Shown in pieces: positions 27,609 through 39,778 of a stretch of 64,000 nucleotides of DNA. Under the pieces are notes generated by a model that made no database searches, was not told the DNA's origin, and saw only the letters and a program-made list of their open reading frames with translations. Origin of the DNA: Marinobacter sp. AC-23 (GTDB lineage: Bacteria > Pseudomonadota > Gammaproteobacteria > Pseudomonadales > Oleiphilaceae). The translations under genes were made by a program, and so were the position numbers. Numbering within the stretch: the first letter of the stretch is position 1; the number at the start of each line of letters is the position of its first letter. Where the stretch lies: the NCBI RefSeq assembly GCF_001858325.1, contig NZ_MBPP01000004.1, forward strand, positions 1 to 64,000, written 5' to 3'.

Positions 27609-28911
27609 CGCTTTTAATCCTGTATTCAGCCGACCGGGCGTGAGCTGTTAGCCCCTCGCCTCTTGCCAGAACCGATGCGACCCGCCCCATACGATCTGCA
27701 CCCTTGGCGCTGAAACCGATGATGGATGAGCGTTTCTGGAAATCGTAGACGCCCAATGGAGACGAGAACCTGGCTGTTCCGCTGGTAGGCAGTACGTGGT
27801 TCGGCCCGGCGCAGTAATCACCCAAGGCTTCGGCCGTGTAACGACCCAGGAAAATGGCGCCGGCGTGGCGGATTTCTTCCACCAGAGTTTCCGGGTTTTC
27901 TACAGACAGCTCCAGGTGTTCCGGAGCTATGCGATTGGAGACTTTGGCGGCTTCGCTTAAGTCTGCAACATGTATTAGTGCAGCGCGATCGGTCATGGAG
28001 GTACGGATAATGTCGGCACGCTCCATGGTCGGCAGCAGCTTGTTGATGCTGGCTTCTACGGCGTCGAGGAAAGCAGCATCCGGGCTGATCAGGATGGACT
28101 GGGCCTGTTCGTCGTGTTCGGCTTGCGAGAACAGGTCCATGGCGATCCAATCCGGGTCGGTTTTGCCGTCGCAGATGACGAGTATTTCCGACGGGCCGGC
28201 GATCATGTCTATGCCAACGGTGCCAAACACTTCGCGCTTGGCGGTGGCGACGAAGATGTTGCCGGGGCCGACGATTTTGTCTACGGCCGGGATGGTGTCT
28301 GTGCCGTAGGCCAGAGCGCCAACGGCCTGCGCCCCGCCTATGGTGAATACACGATCAACACCGGCGATGGCTGCAGCGGCAAGCACCAAATCGTTCACCA
28401 CGCCATCTGGCGTGGGAACCACCATAATCACTTCGCCCACGCCGGCCACTTTTGCGGGAATGGCGTTCATCAACACGGAGGACGGATAAGCAGCTTTGCC
28501 GCCAGGCACATACAACCCTGCGCGATCCAGAGGCGTTACTTTCTGCCCCAGCACGGTGCCGTCTTCGTCCTGATACTGCCAGGATTTCTGGTTCTGGCGC
28601 TCATGGTAATCCCGAACCCGCGCCGCAGCTTGTTCCAACGCCACACGCTGATCTTCCGGAATAGCGTTCAAGGCTTGCTGTAAACGGCTCTGGCTCATTT
28701 CCAGTTGCGCGACACTACCAGCCTTCAGCCGGTCAAACTTCTCCGTGAACTCCAAAACCGCTTGGTCGCCCCGGGTTTTCACTTCATGCAGGATATGACG
28801 CACCGTCTCGTTCACCTGATGATCAACGCTGTCGTCCCAAGCCAGCAGCGTGGCTAGCTCACTGTCAAAGTTGCCCTGGGAAGCGCTCAATCGTTTGATG
28901 CTAACGGTCAT
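27601..28911 (-). CDS. hisD: Histidinol dehydrogenase
   Basis: Zinc- and NAD-dependent oxidation of histidinol to histidine, the last two steps of the pathway. It has 436 residues, intact. Recognisable segments: [58 protein letters not shown], and the zinc-site regions QAEHDEQAQ and [10 protein letters not shown] with its His. It overlaps hisC and follows hisG by 29 bases, forming the hisG-hisD-hisC order common in pseudomonad-like genomes. Confidence 0.97.
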   Translation of the reverse strand: MTVSIKRLSASQGNFDSELATLLAWDDSVDHQVNETVRHILHEVKTRGDQAVLEFTEKFDRLKAGSVAQLEMSQSRLQQALNAIPEDQRVALEQAAARVRDYHERQNQKSWQYQDEDGTVLGQKVTPLDRAGLYVPGGKAAYPSSVLMNAIPAKVAGVGEVIMVVPTPDGVVNDLVLAAAAIAGVDRVFTIGGAQAVGALAYGTDTIPAVDKIVGPGNIFVATAKREVFGTVGIDMIAGPSEILVICDGKTDPDWIAMDLFSQAEHDEQAQSILISPDAAFLDAVEASINKLLPTMERADIIRTSMTDRAALIHVADLSEAAKVSNRIAPEHLELSVENPETLVEEIRHAGAIFLGRYTAEALGDYCAGPNHVLPTSGTARFSSPLGVYDFQKRSSIIGFSAKGADRMGRVASVLARGEGLTAHARSAEYRIKSDE

Positions 28912-28940
28912 TTCTCAAATCCTGCTTTGGATTGTGAACT

Positions 28941-29579
28941 TTATCGGCGTTTTTCGACGGCAGCCGCCATCTTCTCGATAATGGGGTTAATCCGCTCGTG
29001 TTTCATCTTCATGGAGGCACGATTCACCACCAGCCTGGTGCTTATGTGGTCGATCAGTTCACGCGCTTCCAGGCCGTTGGCCTTCAAGGTATTGCCGGTA
29101 TCCACGATATCGACGATCTCATCTGCCAAACCAAGAATTGGCGCCAATTCCATGGCACCGTAAAGCTTGATGATGTCGGCCTGGCGCCCTTGCGCTGCGT
29201 AATATCTGCGGGCCAGGTTGACAAACTTGGTCGCTACACGAACGCGCCCAACGGGTGGCGTTTCGCCTTTGGGACCGGCGGTCATCAGCCGGCAACGGGC
29301 AATGTTCAGATCCAGAGGCTCGTAAAGCCCTTCCCCGCCGTGCTCCATCAATACGTCTTTGCCTGTCACACCCAAATCCGCGCCACCATACTGTACATAG
29401 GTGGGCACGTCGGTGGCGCGTATAATCAGTATGCGCACATTCGGATGAGTCGTTGGGAACACCAGCTTTCGTGATTTCTTGATGTCATCGATCAGCTCAA
29501 TCCCGGCTTCTGCCAGCAGTGGCAGGGTTTCTTCCAGGATTCGCCCCTTCGACAAAGCGATGGTAATGAAATCTGTCAT
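28941..29579 (-). CDS. hisG: ATP phosphoribosyltransferase, short form
   Basis: First step of histidine synthesis, joining ATP and PRPP. It has 212 residues, the short HisG form lacking the C-terminal ACT-like regulatory domain; this form works with HisZ in a hetero-octamer (family knowledge), and hisZ is not in this window. [18 protein letters not shown] begins the protein; [15 protein letters not shown] and [14 protein letters not shown] (PRPP loop) follow. ATG 29579 is chosen because GGAAGG precedes it; upstream in-frame codons to 29612 would lie close to the murA stop. Confidence 0.95.
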   Translation of the reverse strand: MTDFITIALSKGRILEETLPLLAEAGIELIDDIKKSRKLVFPTTHPNVRILIIRATDVPTYVQYGGADLGVTGKDVLMEHGGEGLYEPLDLNIARCRLMTAGPKGETPPVGRVRVATKFVNLARRYYAAQGRQADIIKLYGAMELAPILGLADEIVDIVDTGNTLKANGLEARELIDHISTRLVVNRASMKMKHERINPIIEKMAAAVEKRR

Positions 29580-29608
29580 GCGTCCTTCCGGTTTCCCGTA
29601 TGTGTCTG

Positions 29609-31150
<1,542 letters not shown>

Positions 31151-31166
31151 TCAGGTATTTATGAAA

Positions 31167-31475
31167 TCAGGGGCGGGATTGTAACCAATTCGCGAGGTTG
31201 CTCAAAGCGGCAAGAGACACGAGGCGATCCGGCGCCTCGGTAAAAGACAGTGAAACGCCCTGTTTTTCCGCCAATCGGCTCCAACAAAGGAGCATGGAGA
31301 GGATAACGCTGTGGGCCGAAGACAGACCACCAAGATCCACCACCAGATTGCCACTGGCAGCCATGACTAGCCGCTCGCCCTCAGCTCGCACCGGGGCAAC
31401 GTTGTGGGCATCAATTGCGCCGAAGACAGAGAGCACCCCTGCCTCCAACTGAGCGCGGGGAACTTCTGTGCTCAT
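31167..31475 (-). CDS. mlaB: STAS-domain protein MlaB
   Basis: Cytoplasmic STAS-domain subunit of the Mla phospholipid transporter, binding the MlaF ATPase. Of 102 residues, with the STAS core LEAGVLSVFGAIDAHNVAPV and LVVDLGGLSSAHSVILSMLL, where Ser/His precede the helix as in other STAS proteins. The ATG at 31475 overlaps the mlaC stop as ATGA, indicating translational coupling. Sequence similarity in this family is low; the assignment rests on fold features and position. Confidence 0.85.
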   Translation of the reverse strand: MSTEVPRAQLEAGVLSVFGAIDAHNVAPVRAEGERLVMAASGNLVVDLGGLSSAHSVILSMLLCWSRLAEKQGVSLSFTEAPDRLVSLAALSNLANWLQSRP

Positions 31476-32125
31476 GGTTTGCTCACTTCGTCTTCCAGGT
31501 TGAGGGATTTCACTGCATCGCTCCACCCGTCAATAACAGCCTGAACCTGTCCGCGGTTGGCTTCCATTTCCTGGGTAAAGCGATCCCGGAAGGAGAGGCC
31601 AATATTAACCCCTTCCACGATCACGTTTTCCATCATCCAATCGCCGCCGTCTTTGCGATACATGGAATAAGTCACAAAATGGCGATTGCCCGAGGCCGTA
31701 GTCACTTCCATTGCCACGGAGGCACGGTTGTCATCCTGCGGATTGATCGTGGCGTCGTTCACTTTAATTTTGAAATCTTCGGCACTTACCAATGCTTGGG
31801 CGTAGCTATCGAACAGGCTGCGCTTAAACTTGGCCACAAACTCGTCTCGCTGTTCCGGCGTTGTCTGGCGTGCATAGCGCCCCATTACCCGGGCAGCAAT
31901 GCGGCGAAAATCGACAAAGCCGTCCAAGGCATCGTCCATGTTTTTGTAAAAAGCTTCCGGATCACGCTCATAAAGACCGCGTTCCTCATTGAGCTTGGCC
32001 ACCAACCGCTGGGTGTTTTCATCTACATACTGCTGTAAGTCTTCTTCTGGGCCCGCCTGAACCGAAGCGATACCAAATGCCATCAGTGTTAGGGCGAGTA
32101 AAAATCGCTGTGTTAATGCAATCAC
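31472..32125 (-). CDS. mlaC: Periplasmic phospholipid-binding protein MlaC
   Basis: Shuttles phospholipid between the outer-membrane MlaA complex and MlaD. Signal peptide (LTQRFLLALTLMAFGIASVQA) followed by GPEEDLQQYVDENTQRL. Characteristic central segments are FRRIAARVMGRYARQTTPEQRDEF and FKRSLFDSYAQAL. A GTG start at 32125 is chosen because AGGAG lies seven bases upstream; an ATG at 32173 overlaps mlaD and lacks a ribosome site. About 217 residues, normal. Part of mlaFEDCB. Confidence 0.92.
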   Translation of the reverse strand: MIALTQRFLLALTLMAFGIASVQAGPEEDLQQYVDENTQRLVAKLNEERGLYERDPEAFYKNMDDALDGFVDFRRIAARVMGRYARQTTPEQRDEFVAKFKRSLFDSYAQALVSAEDFKIKVNDATINPQDDNRASVAMEVTTASGNRHFVTYSMYRKDGGDWMMENVIVEGVNIGLSFRDRFTQEMEANRGQVQAVIDGWSDAVKSLNLEDEVSKP

Positions 32126-32156
32126 CTGGCTTCTCCTGTTCTGTCGCAACGCTGGC

Positions 32157-32605
32157 TTATTTGCCAGACGCAAAGTTACTGATCAACCGCTCGATATTCA
32201 TGGCGGACTGGGTGGAATAAAAGGTATCGCCTGCCTTGAGGGAGTCCATGTCACCACCTACGGATATATCAATGTACTGCTCACCCAGCAGACCGGATGT
32301 ACGTATTACTGCAGCGCTGTCGGCCGGAATATTGTCCACGTCGCCATAGATGGACATGGTGACGCGGGCCTGGAAGGTTTTTTTGTTGAGATCTATCGAA
32401 TCGATGCTGCCCACCGTTACGCCCGCCATGGAAACCCTGCCCCTGGGCGTGATGCCGCCGGTATCGTTAAAGTCTGCGTAGATGGTGTACGTGCTTTCGG
32501 CCGATTTTGGCGAGAGCCACTTACTTGCAGTGCCAAAAATAGCAGCGCAGCCAACCCAGCGAGCATAAACAGGCCAACTGTGATGTCCGTTGTTCTTTGT
32601 GTCAT
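32157..32605 (-). CDS. mlaD: MCE-domain protein MlaD, frameshifted
   Basis: Inner-membrane-anchored hexameric MCE protein of the Mla system. The N-terminus MTQRTTDITVGLFMLAGLAALLFLALQVSG is one frame (ribosome site GGGAGCCGGT before ATG 32605); the MCE domain VSMAGVTVGSIDSIDLNKK...SGLLGEQYIDI is another. They join near 32516 by one added C (GGC[C]TCTCG), giving QVSGLSPKSAESTYTIYADF and 149 residues, normal for MlaD. The end NIERLISNFASGK is typical. Lies between mlaE and mlaC. Confidence 0.92.
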
Positions 32606-32639
32606 TACCGGCTCCCGGTGTTGTCTCGTCAATCGTTGA

Positions 32640-33422
32640 TCAAAAGTTGCCGAACATTACGGCGGTCAGTACAAAATCCAGCCCCAACACAGCCAGCGAA
32701 GAGTACACCACGGTTTTGGTGGTGGCTGAGCTGATTCCTGCCGAGGTGGGTACGCAATCGTAGCCTTGATAAACTGCAATCCAGGCGCAAACAAAACCAA
32801 ATACAACGCTCTTGATGACGCCGTTTACCACGTCGTCCCAGAAGTCCACGGAGGCCTGCATGTTGCCCCAGTAAGATCCTTCAAATACTCCAAGCCATTC
32901 TACGCCTACCAACATACCGCCCCAGATACCTACCATCGAAAAAATGATAGCCAGTATCGGCATCGCAATAAAGCCAGCCCAAAGCCTGGGCGCGATGACC
33001 CGGCGCAGGGGATCTACCCCCATCATTTCCATACTGGAAAGCTGCTCGGTTGCCTTCATCAAGCCAATCTCGGCGGTCAATGCAGATCCTGCGCGCCCTG
33101 CAAACAGCAAAGCGGTTACAACGGGCCCGAGCTCTCGCACCAGAGTGAGCGCAATCATCTGCCCAATGGCCGCTTCAGAGCCGAAATCACTGAGGATGGT
33201 ATAGCCTTGAAGGCCAAGCACCATGCCGATAAACAGCCCAGACACCACCACAATAGCCAGCGACAGCACACCAACTGAGTAAAGTTGCTTCATTAAAAGC
33301 GGGAAACCGGTTGCCGGGCGCGGAACACCTGATAACACACCCGCTAAAAAGCGGCCGGAGCGACCAAAAGATATAACAATATCTACCCCGCTGCGCCCGA
33401 AGGAGGCGATTCTATCGATCAC
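32640..33422 (-). CDS. mlaE: Mla ABC transporter permease MlaE
   Basis: Inner-membrane permease of 260 residues with about five hydrophobic helices, e.g. [20 protein letters not shown] and [20 protein letters not shown]. The family motif [32 protein letters not shown] is complete. Ends with [23 protein letters not shown]. Start overlaps the mlaF stop by 4 bases (ATGA), so the genes are coupled. Intact. Confidence 0.96.
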   Translation of the reverse strand: MIDRIASFGRSGVDIVISFGRSGRFLAGVLSGVPRPATGFPLLMKQLYSVGVLSLAIVVVSGLFIGMVLGLQGYTILSDFGSEAAIGQMIALTLVRELGPVVTALLFAGRAGSALTAEIGLMKATEQLSSMEMMGVDPLRRVIAPRLWAGFIAMPILAIIFSMVGIWGGMLVGVEWLGVFEGSYWGNMQASVDFWDDVVNGVIKSVVFGFVCAWIAVYQGYDCVPTSAGISSATTKTVVYSSLAVLGLDFVLTAVMFGNF

Positions 33423-34234
33423 GAAGCACCTCCCGAAAGCCCAAAATCTTCACTCGCTTCAGAGGAAGGATAATGGAAGGGCACAGGGCCATCTGGATGC
33501 CCCTGCAAAAATTGCTGCACCTGTTCAGAGGGATGATCCTGCAATTCGGCCGGCGTGCCGGCACCAATGACTTTTCCATCTGCAATAATGCAGGCGTAGT
33601 GGCAGATACTCAGGGATTCTTGTACGTCGTGGGAAACCAACACGCTGGTTAAGCCCATGGAGCTGTTTAGATCGCGAATGAGCTTTACCAATACACCCAT
33701 GGCGATTGGATCCTGACCGGTGAACGGCTCGTCATACATGATCAGTTCGGGATCCAGTGCAATGCTGCGCGCAAGAGCAACACGCCGGGTCATGCCGCCG
33801 GAGAGCTCGGAGGGCATCAGTTTGCGGGCACCTCGCAGGCCAACGGCTTCAAGCTTCATTAATACGATGTCGTGAATCATGTCTTCTGGCAATTTGGTGT
33901 GCACTCGCATCGGGAAAGCCACGTTCTCAAATACGCTCAAATCCGTAAATAGCGCACCGCTCTGGAAAAGCATGCCCATTTTTTCCCGCAACGTATAAAG
34001 CTCTTTGCGCCGAAGCTCAGGTACTGAGTGGCCATCCACCACTATGCTACCGGAGTCCGGTTTAAGCTGGCCGCCAATGAGGCGCAGCAAGGTGGTTTTC
34101 CCGGTGCCGCTGGGGCCCATGATAGCGGTAATTTTTCCACGGGGGATCTCAATGGAAACACCGTCGAAAATACGGCGCCCAGAGCGGGAAAATACAACGT
34201 CTTTCAATGAAATATAGGAGCGCAAACTCATCAT
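33419..34234 (-). CDS. mlaF: Mla ABC transporter ATP-binding protein MlaF
   Basis: Cytoplasmic ATPase energising phospholipid transport for outer-membrane asymmetry. Walker [10 protein letters not shown], signature LSGGMTRRV, Walker [14 protein letters not shown] and the H-loop SHD are present. 271 residues; two adjacent ATGs at 34234 and 34231. First gene of mlaFEDCB-ibaG-murA-hisGDC, divergent from kdsD across 285 bases. Confidence 0.96.
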   Translation of the reverse strand: MMSLRSYISLKDVVFSRSGRRIFDGVSIEIPRGKITAIMGPSGTGKTTLLRLIGGQLKPDSGSIVVDGHSVPELRRKELYTLREKMGMLFQSGALFTDLSVFENVAFPMRVHTKLPEDMIHDIVLMKLEAVGLRGARKLMPSELSGGMTRRVALARSIALDPELIMYDEPFTGQDPIAMGVLVKLIRDLNSSMGLTSVLVSHDVQESLSICHYACIIADGKVIGAGTPAELQDHPSEQVQQFLQGHPDGPVPFHYPSSEASEDFGLSGGAS

Positions 34235-34358
34235 CCTTACCTTTCAGCCCATAGCGCTTAGCTTTCACCCCATAGCTCTTAGGCATAAGGGAGCGGCTAC
34301 ATTATGCCAAGGAGCCCTCAAGCTCAATCAATGGTTCCCAAAATGAATTGATAGCAAT

Positions 34359-34375
34359 GATCAGTTTTACTGATC
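34359..34375. repeat. Small hairpin in the mlaF-kdsD divergent region
   Basis: GATCAG (34359-34364) and CTGATC (34370-34375) pair around TTTTA, followed by TTTTC. The 285-base region must carry both promoters; I see no clear -35/-10 pair beyond this element. Confidence 0.4.
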
Positions 34376-34519
34376 TTTTCACAGGTCTCCCTAGTGGCTC
34401 TAATGAACTTGCCGTAACCAGACTGCTCAGCTCGCGGGAAATGTTATACTCCCTCAACCTAATCGCACTCCCGTCTTTTCATATGGAAGGCGTCAACGAG
34501 AAAGCAGGTTCTTCTCCCG

Positions 34520-35499
34520 ATGACTGAACAGAAAACGTACGATTTCCGGAACCCCGCACTTCAGGCTATCCGCATTGAGCGGGACGCAATCAGTGCCTTG
34601 GAAAACCGCATCGACGACCACTTTATACGTGCCTGCGAAGTAATCATGGCATGTAAGGGCCGGGTTGTCGTAACAGGCATGGGGAAATCCGGCCATATTG
34701 GCCACAAGATTGCTGCCACACTTGCCAGCACCGGAACACCTTCATTCTTTGTTCACCCCGGGGAAGCCAGCCACGGCGATATGGGCATGATTACCAGCCA
34801 GGATGTGGTTATCGCCATTTCAAACAGTGGTAACACCAGCGAAGTGGTTACCATTTTGCCACTGATAAAACGCATGGGCGCACCTCTGATAAGCATGACC
34901 GGCAACCCCAACTCCACGCTGGCAAAAGAGGCTGCAGCAAACCTGGACGTAAGTGTTGAAGCAGAGGCCTGCCCTCTTGGCCTGGCGCCTACGTCTAGCA
35001 CAACCGCAACTCTGGTAATGGGCGATGCGCTGGCGGTCGCCTTGCTGGAAGCCCGCGGGTTCAGCGCAGAAGATTTTGCCTTCTCGCACCCGGGTGGCAG
35101 CCTGGGGCGCAAACTCCTGCTGCGGGTAGCCGATATTATGCACACTGGCGATCGCATACCTATCGTAAATGAAGACACCACCCTGAGCGGTGCTTTGCTG
35201 GAAATATCCCGCAAAGGCTGGGCATGACCACTGTTGTAGACGCCACAGGCGCCATGACTGGCGTCTTCACCGACGGCGACCTGCGCCGCACCCTGGACAA
35301 ATCCGTTGATGTGCACACCACGCCCATGCGAGATGTGATGACACGTAACGGGAGAACCATTCAGCCAGACCAATTGGCTGCAGAAGCGCTCAACGTTATG
35401 GAAGGTCTGAAGATCAGCGCACTCCCCGTTGTTGATGGCCAAGGCGCGTTGGTTGGTGCAATTAACATGCACGACCTACTCCGCGCTGGCGTGATTTAA
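34520..35499 (+). CDS. kdsD: Arabinose-5-phosphate isomerase KdsD, frameshifted
   Basis: Converts ribulose-5-phosphate to arabinose-5-phosphate for Kdo, the LPS core sugar. SIS domain: RVVVTGMGKSGHIGHKIAATLAS, FVHPGEASHGDMGM, SNSGNTSEV. Two CBS domains follow. The first frame ends at 35227 in ISRKGWA; the rest (MTTVVDATGAMTGVFTDGDLRR) is in another frame. One added C after 35218 (GGC[C]TGGGC) gives SRKGLGMTTVVD and 326 residues, normal length. First gene of kdsD-kdsC-lptC-lptA-lptB. Confidence 0.94.
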
Positions 35500-35507
35500 G
35501 AGGCAAT

Positions 35508-36074
35508 ATGATGGCCAAACTGAAGAGCCCATTGGCAGCAATCTGGCCAGAAGCCTTACTGGCTAAAGCCGCGCGCATCAAGCTCGTTGCCCTGGACGTT
35601 GATGGTATTATGAGCGACGGCAAAATTTACTTCAGCGCCAAAGGCGATGAGGTAAAAGGCTTCAACATTCTGGACGGTCTGGGCTTAAAGCAGATTATGG
35701 CCGCAGGGATTACCGTAGCCGTTATTACTGGCCGCAGCTCCCCGCTGACTGAAAAGCGCATGCAAGACTTGGGCATCCCCCATCTGATGCAAGGGCGTGA
35801 AGATAAAAAAATCGCCCTACAGGAGCTGGCGAATACGCTGGGCATCCTGCCTGAGGCAATAGCGTATATGGGCGACGACTTGCCCGACTTGCCTGCCATT
35901 CGCTACGCAGGTTTTGGGGTGACGGTTCCCAATGGCTACTGGCTGGTGCGAGAACATGCGGATTATTGTACCCAGGCTAGCGGGGGCAATGGCGCCGTGC
36001 GAGAGATGTGCGATCTGCTACTGACTGCCGGGGGCCACTTGGGCGCAGCACTAACACCGTACCTGGAGTCATAA
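35508..36074 (+). CDS. kdsC: 3-deoxy-D-manno-octulosonate 8-phosphate phosphatase
   Basis: HAD-family phosphatase releasing Kdo from Kdo-8-phosphate. Motif I LDVDGIMSDG with the nucleophile Asp and acid Asp; VITGRSS (motif II); GDDLPDLP (motif IV). 188 residues. GAGG precedes two neighbouring ATGs at 35508 and 35511. Starts 8 bases after kdsD and is followed 2 bases later by lptC. Confidence 0.96.
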   Translation: MMAKLKSPLAAIWPEALLAKAARIKLVALDVDGIMSDGKIYFSAKGDEVKGFNILDGLGLKQIMAAGITVAVITGRSSPLTEKRMQDLGIPHLMQGREDKKIALQELANTLGILPEAIAYMGDDLPDLPAIRYAGFGVTVPNGYWLVREHADYCTQASGGNGAVREMCDLLLTAGGHLGAALTPYLES

Positions 36075-36076
36075 CC

Positions 36077-36697
36077 ATGGCCGCAAGCGCTGAAAGCAGC
36101 CAGTTTTCCAAACTGGCCCTGGCAAACAGGCCCCGGCTGCGCATGCTGGCTTTGGCGATCACCCTTGCCGTTGCCGTTTTTTTGTTGTGGCAAGGCGGCG
36201 AACCACCGGCCACCAGCTACAGTGACGCAAAACAACTCCGGGGCGAAGCCGAGCCAGACGGCTTTGTCATCAATGGCAGCTACACATCGTACGATGAAAC
36301 AGGGCACCTCAAGATCGTTTTTACAAGCCCTCGCATTGAGCAGTTCGAAGACGACAATCTGGCCACCATGGAATCACCAAGCGCAGAGCTGTTTAGCGAT
36401 ACAAGCGATGGCCCGTGGATTCTGAACGCCGAGAACGGCAACCTGCGCCGGAGCGAAGATGTGCTGCACCTCTCTGGCAATGTTCGTGTGGTGCGCACCA
36501 TTGGCGACCGCGAAGCGACACTGGCTACCGAGAGCCTGACCCTAGACAATGCTGAGGGCATCGTATTTACCGACGACCCGGTAACAATCACTGACCTTAC
36601 AGGCATTACCCGAGCCATAGGCATGAAAGCCTGGATCGATGAACGTATTCTGGAACTCAACTCCCAGGTGAAAGGACGCTATGAAACCGTTAAATAA
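36077..36697 (+). CDS. lptC: LPS export inner-membrane protein LptC
   Basis: Bitopic protein of the trans-envelope LPS bridge. One N-terminal transmembrane helix (MLALAITLAVAVFLLWQGG) and a periplasmic beta-jellyroll with GFVINGSYTSYDETGHLKI and NARNG-like NAENGNLRRS. 206 residues. ATG 36077 is 2 bases past kdsC stop; an upstream in-frame codon at 36008 would lie inside kdsC. The 3' end overlaps lptA by 17 bases. Confidence 0.93.
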   Translation: MAASAESSQFSKLALANRPRLRMLALAITLAVAVFLLWQGGEPPATSYSDAKQLRGEAEPDGFVINGSYTSYDETGHLKIVFTSPRIEQFEDDNLATMESPSAELFSDTSDGPWILNAENGNLRRSEDVLHLSGNVRVVRTIGDREATLATESLTLDNAEGIVFTDDPVTITDLTGITRAIGMKAWIDERILELNSQVKGRYETVK

Positions 36698-37214
36698 CCC
36701 CACGTATAAGCTGCTGATTGCTTTTTTTCTGGCGGCCATTGCCAGCCCTGCAGCAGCTTTTGATCTTGATTCTGACCAGCCGATAACTGTCAGTGCCGAC
36801 AGTGCTCGCCTGGATGATGGCAAAGGCATTGCCACCTATACTGGTGCGGTTGAACTGGTTCAAGGCAAGACCCGCCTTACAGCCGAACGCGTGGTTTTGT
36901 ACCGTAGCGCAGAAGGCCTAAACCGCATTGAGGCAAACGGTTCACCTGCCCGCTACCAACAGCCCGTTACCAGTGGCGAAGGCGAAACCGACGCAAAAGC
37001 CAAAAACATCACCTGGTCTGCCACAGACAAACAGCTCACGTTTGAACGTGACGCGGTGATTGAGCAGAATGGCAACGTGTTCCGCGGCGACATTATTCAC
37101 TACGATACTGAACAGCGAGTGGTTACCGCAGAAGGCGGCGAGGATACTGGCTCCGGCCCCGGCCGGGTTGAGATGGTAATCCAGCCCCGTGGCAACAGCG
37201 ACTCCGGCAACTAA
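36681..37214 (+). CDS. lptA: Periplasmic LPS-transport protein LptA
   Basis: Periplasmic OstA-like protein that bridges LptC and LptD. Signal peptide (KLLIAFFLAAIASPAAA) followed by FDLDSDQPITVSADSARLDDGKGIATYTG, the OstA repeat start. GDIIHYDTEQRVVTAEGG is typical of the C-terminal strand. 177 residues, with a short glycine/serine-rich end. Overlaps lptC, precedes lptB by 27 bases. Confidence 0.95.
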   Translation: MKPLNNPTYKLLIAFFLAAIASPAAAFDLDSDQPITVSADSARLDDGKGIATYTGAVELVQGKTRLTAERVVLYRSAEGLNRIEANGSPARYQQPVTSGEGETDAKAKNITWSATDKQLTFERDAVIEQNGNVFRGDIIHYDTEQRVVTAEGGEDTGSGPGRVEMVIQPRGNSDSGN

Positions 37215-37241
37215 CAGCAGATAACACGAAACAGGGATCCG

Positions 37242-37967
37242 ATGGCAGTTCTCAGAGCGAGCAACCTGGCGAAAAGTTATAAACAAAAAAAAGTGGTCAT
37301 TGATGTATCGCTGGAAATTCGCAGCGGTGAAATTGTCGGCTTACTGGGCCCGAACGGCGCCGGCAAAACCACCTGCTTCTACATGATTGTAGGGCTGGTA
37401 AACGCTGATAACGGCCGCATTAGCATCGACAGTCAAGACATTACGCCTTTACCCATGCATGGCCGGGCCCGCAAGGGTATTGGCTACCTGCCCCAGGAGG
37501 CCTCCGTGTTCCGCAAGCTTTCGGTGCGGGATAACATCATGGCGATTCTGGAAACCCGTAAGACACTCAGCCGTGCTGATCGCCTGAGCAAGGTTGAGCA
37601 ACTGCTGGAAGAATTCCACATCACCCATATCCGCGACAGCCTGGGCATGGCGCTTTCTGGCGGTGAACGGCGCCGGGTAGAAATTGCCCGAGCCCTGGCC
37701 ATGGAGCCTGCGTTTATTCTGCTGGACGAGCCGTTTGCCGGGGTAGACCCAATCTCCGTGAGTGACATCAAACAGATCATCCGCCACCTGCGGGATAAAG
37801 GCATAGGCGTACTGATCACCGATCACAACGTGCGCGAAACTCTGGATATCTGCGAGAACGCTTACATTGTTTCCGGCGGCCATATTATTGCCTCCGGAAA
37901 CTCAGAGACCATCCTTGCCAATCAACAGGTTAAAGAAGTATATCTTGGCAATGAATTCCGCCTGTAG
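37242..37967 (+). CDS. lptB: LPS export ABC ATPase LptB
   Basis: Cytoplasmic ATPase of the LptB2FG exporter. Walker [10 protein letters not shown], signature [16 protein letters not shown], Walker [14 protein letters not shown]-loop [10 protein letters not shown]. 241 residues; start ATG 37242 after AGGGATCCG. End of the kds-lpt cluster; rpoN follows after 172 bases. Confidence 0.97.
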   Translation: MAVLRASNLAKSYKQKKVVIDVSLEIRSGEIVGLLGPNGAGKTTCFYMIVGLVNADNGRISIDSQDITPLPMHGRARKGIGYLPQEASVFRKLSVRDNIMAILETRKTLSRADRLSKVEQLLEEFHITHIRDSLGMALSGGERRRVEIARALAMEPAFILLDEPFAGVDPISVSDIKQIIRHLRDKGIGVLITDHNVRETLDICENAYIVSGGHIIASGNSETILANQQVKEVYLGNEFRL

Positions 37968-38145
37968 CGGCTGATTTCAGGCACTGCGACACACCCGCCA
38001 GATTGTGTTGCTGACCCGGAGCAAGTAAACTCGGCAAAGAACTTGCTAGGGCGACGCTATAGAGCGGCAAGTAGCGACATATAACGATTTTTAGCCGATG
38101 CAAGAAATTCAAAGTGGGTAGAGTGACGGATCCCGAGCGATGGTT

Positions 38146-39675
38146 ATGAAAGCCTCTTTACAATTAAAGCTGGGTCAGAGCCTGACAATGACGCCCCAGC
38201 TGCAACAGGCGATCAGGCTTCTGCAGTTATCGACCCTCGACCTTCAGCAGGAGATCCAGCAAGCTCTGGAGTCCAACCCTCTGCTGGAAACCCAGGATGA
38301 GGACGACCAGGCAGAGGCGTCGTCAGCAGATAACGACCGCAATCAGGACAACTCCACAGACGAAGCGCCATCCGATACGGGTTCAGACTCATCCAGTTCC
38401 GACTGGGACGAGAGCGAAAACGGCCCCGACTGGCAATCTGAAAACGACATCCCTGACGCGATTCCCGACGACCTTCCGGTTGATACTGCGTGGGAGGATA
38501 TTTACCAGTCTGCCCCTGCGCCCGCCGCCCGGAACGACGACGAAAACGACCACGATTTCGAAACCCGGAACTCCCCCAGCGAAACCCTGCGCGATCATCT
38601 TGAGTGGCAGCTGAACCTTACTCCCTTGAACGAGCGGGACCAGGCCATTGCCCATGCGCTGATGGACGCAGTGGATGAGCGGGGCTACCTCACCAGCCCT
38701 GTTGAAGACATTTACGCGGGCCTGGTAGACAGTTCCGATGAGGACCCCCTTGAACTGGATGAAGTAGAAGCCGTTTTACGCCGGCTGCAGTACTTTGATC
38801 CGCCCGGGGTGTTTGCCAGAGATCTTCAGGACTGCCTGCTGATCCAGCTTAACCAGCTGCCACCAGAAACCCCCTGGCTTGCCCAGGCACGGCTGGTTAT
38901 CACTCATTACATCAACCTGTTGGGCAATCGCGATTATGCCCAACTGCTTCGCCGTAGCCGCCTTAAAGAAGACCAATTGCGGGATGTACTGGCCCTGATT
39001 ACCAGCCTCAACCCGCAGCCAGGCGATATCATTGATCGTACTGAACCGGATTACGTTATCCCCGATGTCATCGTGCGCAAGCACAACGGCCGCTGGCGAG
39101 TAGAACTGAATCCTGAAATTGCGCCGCGCATACGCGTGAATGCCAGCTATGCTTCATTAATAAGGCGAGCGGACAGCAGCGCAGATAATACTTACCTGCG
39201 CGATCAACTGCAGGAGGCAAAATGGTTTATCAAAAGCCTGCAAAGCCGGAACGAAACACTGTTGAAAGTGGCAACGCGCATTGTTGAATATCAGCAAGGC
39301 TTTCTGGATCACGGGGAGGAATCGATGAAACCACTGATCCTCTCGGATATTGCCCAGTTGGTGGAAATGCACGAGTCCACCATTTCCCGTGTCACTACTC
39401 AGAAATACATGCATACACCGCGGGGCATTTTTGAGCTGAAGTATTTTTTCTCCAGCCATGTCGGCACCGACGAAGGTGGCGAATGCTCCTCTACGGCTAT
39501 CCGCGCCATGATCAAAAAGCTGATTGCCGCAGAAACCCCAAAAAAGCCGTTGAGTGATAGCAAGATTGCGGCCATGCTGGGAGAACAAGGAATAAAGGTG
39601 GCGCGGCGTACGGTTGCGAAATACCGCGAGGCGATGCACATTCCGCCCTCAAACGAACGCAAGCGTTTGGTTTAA
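38146..39675 (+). CDS. rpoN: RNA polymerase sigma-54 factor
   Basis: Alternative sigma factor requiring enhancer-binding activators. N-terminal Gln-rich region I ([23 protein letters not shown]), an acidic region II (about residues 50-130), the core-binding domain, and the C-terminal RpoN box [10 protein letters not shown] that reads the -24 element. About 509 residues. ATG 38146 matches the usual [11 protein letters not shown] start; ATG 38140 is two codons upstream. lptB-rpoN-hpf-ptsN-rapZ-ptsO is the standard order. It likely drives pilA in this window. Confidence 0.97.
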   Translation: MKASLQLKLGQSLTMTPQLQQAIRLLQLSTLDLQQEIQQALESNPLLETQDEDDQAEASSADNDRNQDNSTDEAPSDTGSDSSSSDWDESENGPDWQSENDIPDAIPDDLPVDTAWEDIYQSAPAPAARNDDENDHDFETRNSPSETLRDHLEWQLNLTPLNERDQAIAHALMDAVDERGYLTSPVEDIYAGLVDSSDEDPLELDEVEAVLRRLQYFDPPGVFARDLQDCLLIQLNQLPPETPWLAQARLVITHYINLLGNRDYAQLLRRSRLKEDQLRDVLALITSLNPQPGDIIDRTEPDYVIPDVIVRKHNGRWRVELNPEIAPRIRVNASYASLIRRADSSADNTYLRDQLQEAKWFIKSLQSRNETLLKVATRIVEYQQGFLDHGEESMKPLILSDIAQLVEMHESTISRVTTQKYMHTPRGIFELKYFFSSHVGTDEGGECSSTAIRAMIKKLIAAETPKKPLSDSKIAAMLGEQGIKVARRTVAKYREAMHIPPSNERKRLV

Positions 39676-39709
39676 GCCGACACCTTTACCAACGTATACG
39701 GATTTCGCA

Positions 39710-39725
39710 GGCACACTCGTGTGCC
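39710..39725. repeat. Short perfect hairpin between rpoN and hpf
   Basis: GGCACAC and GTGTGCC pair around TC, 34 bases past the rpoN stop. No T run follows, so it is a possible attenuator or mRNA processing site rather than a clear terminator. Confidence 0.5.
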
Positions 39726-39778
39726 CGCACATAATGCCGGCTCAACCGGGCCGGAGTGGATGACAATAGGAGACGTCT

